The notes under the pieces are model-generated. The model was not told where the DNA came from. It saw nothing but the letters and a program-made list of their open reading frames with translations, and did no database searches. A DNA stretch of 10,328 bases from Candidatus Micrarchaeaceae archaeon (GTDB lineage Archaea > Micrarchaeota > Micrarchaeia > Micrarchaeales > CABMGC01): assembly GCA_027310795.1 (NCBI GenBank), contig DAIDAD010000014.1, forward strand, positions 1 to 10,328, written 5' to 3'. Positions 5,076-10,328 of this stretch are shown in pieces. The stretch's first letter is position 1. The number at the start of each line of letters is the position of its first letter. The position numbers and the translations under genes were made by a program.

Positions 5076-7295
5076 ATGAAAGATATCAAGTGCCTGTCCA
5101 TAGCATCTGTGCCTTCAGGGACAGAATGCTCATCCATAATAGACTCTGCATTAAACTCCAAGTTCATAGCGCTTCACGATTTTTCTAATTCACGAACTTT
5201 CCTGATATCGGAATCGGACCAGATAAAAAAAGCGCTGTCAAACCTCGGCATATCTACACATGAAGAAGAACCATCGGCATTGCAGCCTGCTTCAAAGAGA
5301 TTCGTCGCCCTCATAGTATACCTGTTTGAAACCCAAACCAAACAGTATTACAGGGACCAGCGCTCAAATGAAAGCTGCCTGGAAGGAATATACCAGGCGC
5401 TTAACGGCACAGAATCAAGTCTATTCATCGCTTTCTCTCCATCTGATCTAAAGCATGCGACAGGAATCAAGGCAGGCATAGAGAAGGATATCAGTGATAT
5501 GGATGTCAGGGTCACCAGAAGCATAGCAATCAAGGGGATAAGCCAGAACTCATCATCACAGGCAGATGTATACTACGGGTCAGACAGGAAAAGGGCGCTG
5601 CTGTCGATGCTCAACATGGTGAATGACATCATAATGAGCAATGGCTGCTCGTATAAGATATCTGTTATCATAGAAGACGCTGCAGGGGCTGAGAAAACAG
5701 TGCAGTACATAAAAAGCAAGCTTTTGGTGCTTGATGAATTATCAATAACCGCAGACGGCATCGAGGAGCTATACAAAGCTGTAGACAGGATCAACGGCAT
5801 ACCATTCTCGAATGAGAGATGCGCCAAACTGCTTTTCTTTTCAGACAAAGTGAAAAAACCGCCTAAAATAAACACAGCATTCTCAAGCAGCAAAGGCGAC
5901 ATAATCGTAGGCAACTATGTGCACAACGGGATACGGGCGACAGAAACGCCCCTTTTCATAAACAAGGAGACGCTTAACCTCGGCGCAATAGTCTCCGGAC
6001 TGCCAGGTTCTGGAAAGACGGCGTCAGCAAAGAGCATAATAGGCCAATTGACAGACAACAAGGACACAAAAATAATAATAATCTCTCCTAACGACGAATG
6101 GAACAATTTTGGCTATTCAAACGGCTTGGAAGTCATCAAGATATACGATTCAAACACGCAGATTAATTTTTTCAGGTGCAATGACAAAATCAACGTTGAG
6201 AGATTTTATGAGGACTTAAGCATGCTTGTCGCTTCAGCGTCAAATGCAGGCCCGTACAGGAATTCCATAGAGAAAGTCCTTCTGTCAGCGTTCAACAAAT
6301 CATACAAAAACGGCAAGGACCCCGACCCGAACGTCGTATATTCCAACATAGAGCTTGCGGTCATAGAGCAGCATGCCAAAGTGACGAATGTTTCAGTGAA
6401 ATACACAAAACACGGCGAAAACATAAAAGCCGCGCTCCAGAACCTCAGATTGATAATATCAAGGCCAGAGTTTGCTTATAACAATGGCATCGATTTCAGC
6501 TTCATAATCGACAAGGGCGCAGTCTTCGACCTGTCAAAAGTGAGCAACAACATGAAGCCATTCTTCTACGCCTTGATCCTGAATCAGGTATACGGCTTTG
6601 CAGAGTCATTCGACATATATGGCGACGACAAGCTGCGCATGCTGATATGCCTTGAAGAGGCGCAGGTCGTATTCAACAACGACATAAGCTCTGCGGCGAA
6701 CCAGGATCTTGAGAACAGAATACAGAACTTCAGGAAGAAGGGGGTGGGGCTCTTCCTCCTTACGCACAATGCGACGGACATAAGCCCGAGGATACGAAGA
6801 TTATTGCAGTTCAAGATGTATTTCAGGCAAAGTTCTGACGTTGCAAAGTACGCGGCGAACGACCTGATCTTCACCGGCGACTCGGAAGACGATGCGATAG
6901 ACAAGCTGAAAGTGCTCGGCCAAAGAAACTGTGCAGTGAATTACATAAGCATAGAGGGCGGCAGGAAGATTCCGGAAAGTTCAATATTTGTGGAGATACC
7001 AGATGTGGAAGAACCTGACATCATGCCAGAAGAGGTGCATGTGCCAAGGAGCAATAAGCTGTCAGAAACAACATTCACTATGAGGAATAAGGATGGCGTT
7101 ATTTCAGGGGCGAATGTCCAGTTGATGTATCTTGGAGAGAAGATATCAGAAGGCACTACCGACATGGAAGGCAGGATATCTTTCAATGACATGCTTATCG
7201 GCAAGGAGTACAGGCTTGTGTTGCTAGGGGAAAAGAAAAAGGATTCAAAGAGATTTCACGTATGGGGAGGCAAGGCAGAGGAGCTGGTCATCTAG
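5076..7295 (+). CDS. Large HerA/VirB4-superfamily ATPase with C-terminal beta-sandwich
   Basis: This 739-residue protein has three parts. Residues 1-300 are an alpha/beta region of unrecognised type that may play the part of a VirB4 or HerA N-terminal domain. Residues about 300-620 form a RecA-like motor core. Walker A is GLPGSGKT (308-315), the next strand reads KIIIISPNDEW (332-342), and the Walker B strand is MLICLEEA with E527-E528, so Glu replaces the usual Asp. RKKGVGLFLLTHN (554-565) is the sensor region. Residues about 664-717 (GVISGANVQLMYLGEKISEG, then TTDMEGRISF and YRLVLL) match the transthyretin/carboxypeptidase-regulatory-like beta-sandwich pattern. No membrane helix is present. 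As the last operon gene and the second motor, it may act as a coupling-type or DNA-pumping ATPase beside the VirB4-like one. A GTG at 5067 would add three residues. Its 3' end overlaps the convergent nreA by eight bases. Confidence 0.8.
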   Translation: MKDIKCLSIASVPSGTECSSIIDSALNSKFIALHDFSNSRTFLISESDQIKKALSNLGISTHEEEPSALQPASKRFVALIVYLFETQTKQYYRDQRSNESCLEGIYQALNGTESSLFIAFSPSDLKHATGIKAGIEKDISDMDVRVTRSIAIKGISQNSSSQADVYYGSDRKRALLSMLNMVNDIIMSNGCSYKISVIIEDAAGAEKTVQYIKSKLLVLDELSITADGIEELYKAVDRINGIPFSNERCAKLLFFSDKVKKPPKINTAFSSSKGDIIVGNYVHNGIRATETPLFINKETLNLGAIVSGLPGSGKTASAKSIIGQLTDNKDTKIIIISPNDEWNNFGYSNGLEVIKIYDSNTQINFFRCNDKINVERFYEDLSMLVASASNAGPYRNSIEKVLLSAFNKSYKNGKDPDPNVVYSNIELAVIEQHAKVTNVSVKYTKHGENIKAALQNLRLIISRPEFAYNNGIDFSFIIDKGAVFDLSKVSNNMKPFFYALILNQVYGFAESFDIYGDDKLRMLICLEEAQVVFNNDISSAANQDLENRIQNFRKKGVGLFLLTHNATDISPRIRRLLQFKMYFRQSSDVAKYAANDLIFTGDSEDDAIDKLKVLGQRNCAVNYISIEGGRKIPESSIFVEIPDVEEPDIMPEEVHVPRSNKLSETTFTMRNKDGVISGANVQLMYLGEKISEGTTDMEGRISFNDMLIGKEYRLVLLGEKKKDSKRFHVWGGKAEELVI
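7231..7240 (-). terminator. Possible T-rich terminator of nreA
   Basis: On the minus strand this reads TTTTTCTTTT, about 47 bases beyond the nreA stop and inside the end of the ATPase gene. Archaeal termination often needs only a T-rich tract, so this is a reasonable candidate. The tract is also simply Lys codons of the opposite gene, hence low confidence. Confidence 0.25.
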
Positions 7296-8484
7296 CAAGC
7301 CTTCTCTGGCGCACCGCCAGCTTAAGCAGCGTGCTGTTCTCCACCCATGTATTTATCGGTATGTCCATCTTCTTCGCTATGAAATCAATGGCGTTCCTTT
7401 CGCTGCCGAAGTGCAAAGGCTCCTTCTTTAGTGCTTCTCTGACATGCTCGCGCACGTTCCATACTCCAACTGGCATTATGTATCCTGAATGCGCTTCCCT
7501 GAGTATAACTACACGCGCCTGTTTCTCCATCTTCAGGAGCAGTTCCGAAGAGGCAAGCCGCGCAGCATAATAACAACCGCCTATTTCAGCGTATTTGCTC
7601 CTTCCCTTATAAGGTTCGTAAGAAGAGAAAATCTGTATGTTGCCGCTCTCCCTGTTCCATGTGGTATTAGGGTACCATGCTTCCACAAGCTCGTACTCCC
7701 ACGAACCCGGGAACATGATTATGAGCCATCTGTTGTCAAGCGCGTCATTCTGGTAGACAAGCACCTCTTCCAAAGGATCGTTCTCCTTTACGCCCTTCAG
7801 ATTGTTCTTCGACAAAGTGTCATCGACCGCGGTTATGCTCCATCGCGTTGGCACGAGCTTCCGGTTCCTGCCTATCCCAAGCGCGCCTGCAGAGACAGCT
7901 TTCTGTATCTTCGAGACCTCAATGCCTTTCGAGTAAAGCTCAATCATCGCACCGCTGGCAGCAAGGTCCGTGTCGGAATATGCCTTCTCCACCGTCTTAT
8001 TGACTTTGCCCCCTTCAAGTTCCATCGACTTAAGCACTGCGCTGGGGCCGAAAGGCTGTGAATTCTCATCAAACCTTATCCGCATGTCAGGCCTCTTTGA
8101 AAATTCCTGCCTGACAAGCTCATATTTATCGGAAATGGCGAGCTCCTTGACCATCTCCTCTATCCTCCCAGTGTCCGCGTTCTTCACATTCGTGCGGTGC
8201 ATGCCGCGTACAAGCATGGACCTGAACTCTACTATCTCTTCTATGCTCTTGCCTACCCATCTCTCAGGCGAACCCATTATCGATGTATCACCAGTCCTTG
8301 GAGGAACAAGCGGGCCTATGTATACATTTGGATAGCCCATCCTACCTATGAATATATCAGGCGGCGAAGACCCGTAGACCTCATTTCCGCTCACAAGGCT
8401 AAGTACTTTTGACCTGTAATAATCCTTGAGGAAAGCGGAGCTCTTCATATTTTTGTATACGGCTCCACTTCTCACAATGTTCAT
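7288..8484 (-). CDS. nreA: DNA repair protein NreA
   Basis: This 398-residue protein belongs to the archaeal Nre family (DUF650/DUF651), which acts with PCNA and the UvrABC pathway in repair of cross-link damage in Haloferax. Hallmarks include SSPPDIFIGRMGYPNVYIGP (39-58) followed by LVPP, a GDTS...PERW segment (65-76), FRSMLVRG (87-94), GPSAVLKS (146-153), YSDTDLAASGAM (169-180), and the signature LVPTRWSITAVDD (210-222) with a later YELVEAWYPNTTW (264-276). The body is full length. However, the N-terminus has no cysteine-rich zinc-finger segment, and the C-terminus (LLKLAVRQRRLAR) shows no PCNA-interacting Q-x-x-L-x-x-F-F motif; both are features I associate with this family. ATG 8484 is chosen because it lies about 22 bases from a TATA box; a TTG at 8496 would add four residues. 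The gene is divergent from the Nudix gene and convergent with the operon. Confidence 0.88.
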   Translation of the reverse strand: MNIVRSGAVYKNMKSSAFLKDYYRSKVLSLVSGNEVYGSSPPDIFIGRMGYPNVYIGPLVPPRTGDTSIMGSPERWVGKSIEEIVEFRSMLVRGMHRTNVKNADTGRIEEMVKELAISDKYELVRQEFSKRPDMRIRFDENSQPFGPSAVLKSMELEGGKVNKTVEKAYSDTDLAASGAMIELYSKGIEVSKIQKAVSAGALGIGRNRKLVPTRWSITAVDDTLSKNNLKGVKENDPLEEVLVYQNDALDNRWLIIMFPGSWEYELVEAWYPNTTWNRESGNIQIFSSYEPYKGRSKYAEIGGCYYAARLASSELLLKMEKQARVVILREAHSGYIMPVGVWNVREHVREALKKEPLHFGSERNAIDFIAKKMDIPINTWVENSTLLKLAVRQRRLAR

Positions 8485-8500
8485 AAAAACCAGCAACCTG

Positions 8501-8510
8501 TTTATTATAT
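8501..8510. promoter_or_regulatory. Shared TATA box for divergent nreA and Nudix genes
   Basis: TTTATTATAT is TATA-like on both strands (ATATAATAAA on the minus strand). Its centre is about 22 bases from the nreA ATG at 8484 and about 25 bases from the Nudix ATG at 8530. Those are the distances at which archaeal transcription begins, so both mRNAs would be leaderless. Neither start has a Shine-Dalgarno core, in contrast to the operon upstream. Confidence 0.5.
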
Positions 8511-8529
8511 GCCTTACAGATATCTGGCT

Positions 8530-8997
8530 ATGAAGGATTATAAATCAGTCAAATCAGAAGGCATAATCGCAGTAATAATATGGAGGGACAAGGTATTGCT
8601 GCTAAAGCGCAGGAACATCCCGTTCATATTCAACCCCGGCATCTGGAGCTTCGTCACAGGGAGCAAAAAGAGGAATGAGGATTACATAAGTGCAGCTTAC
8701 AGGGAGATACACGAAGAAACCGGCATAAAAAAGAATGAGCTGAAACTGCTGAGAAAGCAGGCAAATATCACATTATTTGACCCGAAGAAAAGGAAGAAAT
8801 GGAGCACCTGCTTCTTGATATTCAGGTCGGAAACCGGCATAGTAAAAATAAACATAGAAAATTCAGGCTGGAGATGGGCAGAACTTGATGAAATAAGAAA
8901 AGGCAAGGATTATACGAATATCTTTCTAAATAAAAGTGCTGCGATAAAGGCAATATCTGGGTGTATGCATAATGCAAAACGCGTTAAAGAGGTATAA
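8530..8997 (+). CDS. Nudix hydrolase
   Basis: This 155-residue enzyme hydrolyses a nucleoside-diphosphate-linked substrate in the cytoplasm. The Nudix box is complete at about 44-66: GSKKRNED, then seven residues to REIHEETGI, which fits G-x5-E-x7-REUxEExGU with all metal-binding Glu present. Before it are the typical first strands (GIIAVIIWRDKVLLLKRR) and PGIWSFVTG; after it comes GWRWAELDEI (113-122), the usual late strand and acidic segment. The substrate cannot be deduced. A start at ATG 8509 would add seven residues, but that ATG overlaps the TATA box, while ATG 8530 is at leaderless distance from it and has no ribosome-binding site, so 8530 is preferred. The 3' end overlaps the dipeptidase gene by 26 bases, implying an operon with it. 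Confidence 0.85.
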   Translation: MKDYKSVKSEGIIAVIIWRDKVLLLKRRNIPFIFNPGIWSFVTGSKKRNEDYISAAYREIHEETGIKKNELKLLRKQANITLFDPKKRKKWSTCFLIFRSETGIVKINIENSGWRWAELDEIRKGKDYTNIFLNKSAAIKAISGCMHNAKRVKEV

Positions 8998-10060
8998 TCA
9001 TCTGTTCAATATAGAAAAGAGGATAAGTTCCGCAGTAATCATAAATTCAGGGTCGCAGGATCCCAATTTCTATTACTTCACAGGGTTCAGGAGCGGACTC
9101 TTCGAATCAAGCATACTGATTGTAAGGAAGAACAGCGCTTCTTTACTGACTTACGAACTTGAATACCAGGATGCAGTAAAGCAGAAGTTCAGGGGCCTTG
9201 AAGTAATCAACATAGCAGCAAATCCAGAAGCTGCAAAGAAGGTACTGGACAAGGCGATAAAGGGGAAAAGCATAGGGATGAACGGAAGCTTCCTGCCTTT
9301 CGGCTACTACGATTCAATAGAAAAGAGGCACAAGCCCAAGAAGATAATAGATATATCAGAATCGCTGACAAAAGCCAGAATGATAAAAGACGACGAGGAA
9401 ATAGCAAGCATAAGAAAAGCAGCTGCAATAACAAAGAAAGCCATGGTTCTCATACAGAAGCATTTCAAGGTAGGAACCACCGAAAAGGAAATTGCAAGAA
9501 GATTCAACCAGATATCCGCAGACCTAGGGTCGGAAATGCCTTCTTTCGACACCATAGTGTGCTTCGGAAAGAATGCTTCACTGCCGCACCATTCGCCTGA
9601 CAACACGAAACTGCAGAAAGGGGACATAGTGCTGATAGACGCAGGTGCAAAATACAACAAATACTGCTCCGACATAACGAGATCGTTCATATTCGGGAAA
9701 AAGAGCATGGAAGACTATAAAAAGAAGAAGGAGATGTATGATGCTGTGAAAGAAGCGCACGACCGTGCAATAAATGCTATAAAGATAGGTGCAAGCTTCA
9801 GCAGCATACACGGCATAGCAGCAGACTACATAAACAGCAAGGACAATTGCATATACAAAGGAAAATTCATACATGCCCTGGGGCATTCCTTGGGCATAGA
9901 AGTGCACGATGGCCCTGGTTTCTCCCCAGGATACACCAAAATAAAGGCAGAAGAGAATATGGTCATCACAGTAGAGCCGGGAATATACATAAAAGGCTTT
10001 GGGGGAATCAGAATAGAGGACGATGTATTAATAACGAAAAAAGGGGCAGTTATTCTTTAG
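8972..10060 (+). CDS. pepQ: M24 metallopeptidase, probable Xaa-Pro dipeptidase
   Basis: This 362-residue cytosolic peptidase has the two-domain layout of prolidases: an N-terminal creatinase-like domain (about 1-130, with PNFYYFTGF at 31-39) and a pita-bread catalytic domain. All five dinuclear metal ligands are visible: D223 (VLIDAGAKY), D234 (CSDITRSF), H305 (HALGHSLGIEVHD), E335 (VEPGIY) and E349 (GIRIEDD). H206 (LPHHSP) and H312 fit the catalytic histidines of the family. It likely releases amino acids from Xaa-Pro dipeptides; an aminopeptidase P role cannot be excluded from sequence alone. A GGGTG at 8959-8963 may serve as ribosome-binding site. The TAG stop ends at 10060, which is also the first base of the following tRNA. 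Confidence 0.88.
   Translation: MQNALKRYNHLFNIEKRISSAVIINSGSQDPNFYYFTGFRSGLFESSILIVRKNSASLLTYELEYQDAVKQKFRGLEVINIAANPEAAKKVLDKAIKGKSIGMNGSFLPFGYYDSIEKRHKPKKIIDISESLTKARMIKDDEEIASIRKAAAITKKAMVLIQKHFKVGTTEKEIARRFNQISADLGSEMPSFDTIVCFGKNASLPHHSPDNTKLQKGDIVLIDAGAKYNKYCSDITRSFIFGKKSMEDYKKKKEMYDAVKEAHDRAINAIKIGASFSSIHGIAADYINSKDNCIYKGKFIHALGHSLGIEVHDGPGFSPGYTKIKAEENMVITVEPGIYIKGFGGIRIEDDVLITKKGAVIL
10026..10034 (+). promoter_or_regulatory. Possible promoter of tRNA-Pro(CGG) inside pepQ
   Basis: TATTAATAA lies about 30 bases before the tRNA 5' end, within the last codons of pepQ. This spacing would start transcription a few bases ahead of the tRNA. It may be a chance match, since the tRNA could also be cut from the pepQ transcript. 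Confidence 0.3.
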
Positions 10061-10132
10061 GGGAGTTCTGCTAGCTTGGTAGGCTTCCACCTTCGGGAGG
10101 TGGCGACACGTGTTCAAATCACGTACTCCCCG
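10060..10132 (+). tRNA. tRNA-Pro, anticodon CGG
   Basis: The acceptor stem GGGGAGT (10060-10066) pairs with ACTCCCC (10125-10131). The anticodon stem CCACC/GGTGG encloses the loop TTCGGGA, giving anticodon CGG (10094-10096), which reads proline CCG. The T arm is ACGTG-TTCAAAT-CACGT. The D arm is weak: T10 faces T25, which is G10 facing T25 in the neighbouring copy. The discriminator base is G (10132) and no CCA is encoded. No intron is present. The first base is shared with the TAG stop of pepQ. Confidence 0.92.
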
Positions 10133-10186
10133 ATTATTTCTAAAATTCAATACCCGAAATAAAATTTCTATCGCCACACCGCTATG

Positions 10187-10194
10187 TATATAAT
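10187..10194 (+). promoter_or_regulatory. TATA box of tRNA-Pro(TGG)
   Basis: TATATAAT is centred about 35 bases before the tRNA at 10225, so transcription would begin near 10214-10218 with a leader of under about 12 bases. This is a normal layout for an archaeal tRNA gene and is independent of the upstream copy. Confidence 0.5.
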
Positions 10195-10224
10195 CCCAAA
10201 AGGGAAACACTATTTAAACAGACT

Positions 10225-10297
10225 GGGGAGTTAGGCTAGTCTGGTAGGCTTCCACCTTTGGGAGGTGGCGACACGTGTTCAAATCACGTACTCCCCG
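10225..10297 (+). tRNA. tRNA-Pro, anticodon TGG
   Basis: The acceptor stem GGGGAGT/ACTCCCC, anticodon stem CCACC/GGTGG and T arm ACGTG/CACGT are identical to those of the upstream copy. The loop TTTGGGA gives anticodon TGG (10259-10261), reading CCA and probably other proline codons by wobble. The two genes differ at only five of 73 positions: one in the anticodon and four in or beside the D arm, where this copy pairs better (G10 opposite T25). Discriminator is G and no CCA is encoded. This is evidently one product of a local duplication. Confidence 0.93.
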
Positions 10298-10328
10298 AAT
10301 CTCTTCGGAGAAATAGTGGCAGGCATGG

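Noticed and set aside
7489-8061. Plus-strand open frame of 190 codons opposite nreA
   Set aside because: The opposite strand encodes a full-length recognised protein with family motifs, so this frame is a shadow.
7288-8484. NurA nuclease next to a HerA-like ATPase (HerA-NurA end-resection pair)
   Set aside because: The protein carries the Nre signatures (FIGRMGYP, LVPTRWSITAVDD) throughout and shows no NurA pattern; it is also on the opposite strand.
10211-10220. TATTTAAACA as TATA box of the second tRNA
   Set aside because: It ends only about five bases before the tRNA, so transcription would start inside the gene; TATATAAT at 10187-10194 has the right spacing.
10060-10297. Repeated tRNA ends as attachment sites of an integrated element
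   Set aside because: The repeat is the whole tRNA gene with a changed anticodon, the interval is only 92 bases, and no integrase is present.

Overview
The window is archaeal. Genes are preceded by TATA boxes. The translated operon uses GTGA/GGTG Shine-Dalgarno cores, while two divergent genes look leaderless. Both tRNA genes lack an encoded CCA, isoleucine is written mostly as ATA, and the archaea-specific DNA-repair protein NreA is present. The very tight packing, with gene overlaps of 1-26 bases and a stop codon sharing a base with a tRNA, together with small genes, suggests a reduced DPANN-type genome such as Micrarchaeota/ARMAN. That placement is an inference from general character, not from a marker gene.

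Positions 1-81 hold a promoter (TATA box at 30-38, direct repeats at 44-61). From 82 to 7295 nine plus-strand genes form one evident operon; every junction is either an overlap or a gap of 3-5 bases. In order they are: a VirB2/CedA1-like pilin precursor with a signal peptide and two hydrophobic helices; a large polytopic membrane protein (VirB6/CedA-like); a protein with two membrane helices joined to a soluble domain that resembles the N-terminal half of VirB4; a compact HerA/VirB4-type ATPase that looks like the other half; an unrecognised soluble protein with a C-terminal winged-helix-like segment; an unrecognised protein with one membrane anchor; two very small membrane proteins with two and three helices; and a large second HerA/VirB4-superfamily ATPase with a C-terminal transthyretin-like beta-sandwich.

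Taken together, pilin, channel protein, VirB3/VirB4-like motor and second ATPase make a minimal single-membrane type IV secretion-like machine. It is reminiscent of the archaeal Ced/Ted DNA-exchange systems but has its own gene set, a split motor and several unrecognised parts. This is the most interesting content of the window. No relaxase, VirD4 with membrane anchor, VirB11 or NurA is visible, so DNA import or exchange is a hypothesis rather than a conclusion.

From 7288 to 10297 the content is ordinary chromosome. nreA (minus strand) converges on and overlaps the end of the operon. It is divergent from a Nudix hydrolase gene, and the two appear to share one TATA box. The Nudix gene overlaps an M24 Xaa-Pro dipeptidase gene, whose TAG stop ends on the first base of a tRNA-Pro(CGG). 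A near-identical tRNA-Pro(TGG) with its own TATA box follows. The last 31 bases hold nothing I can identify.
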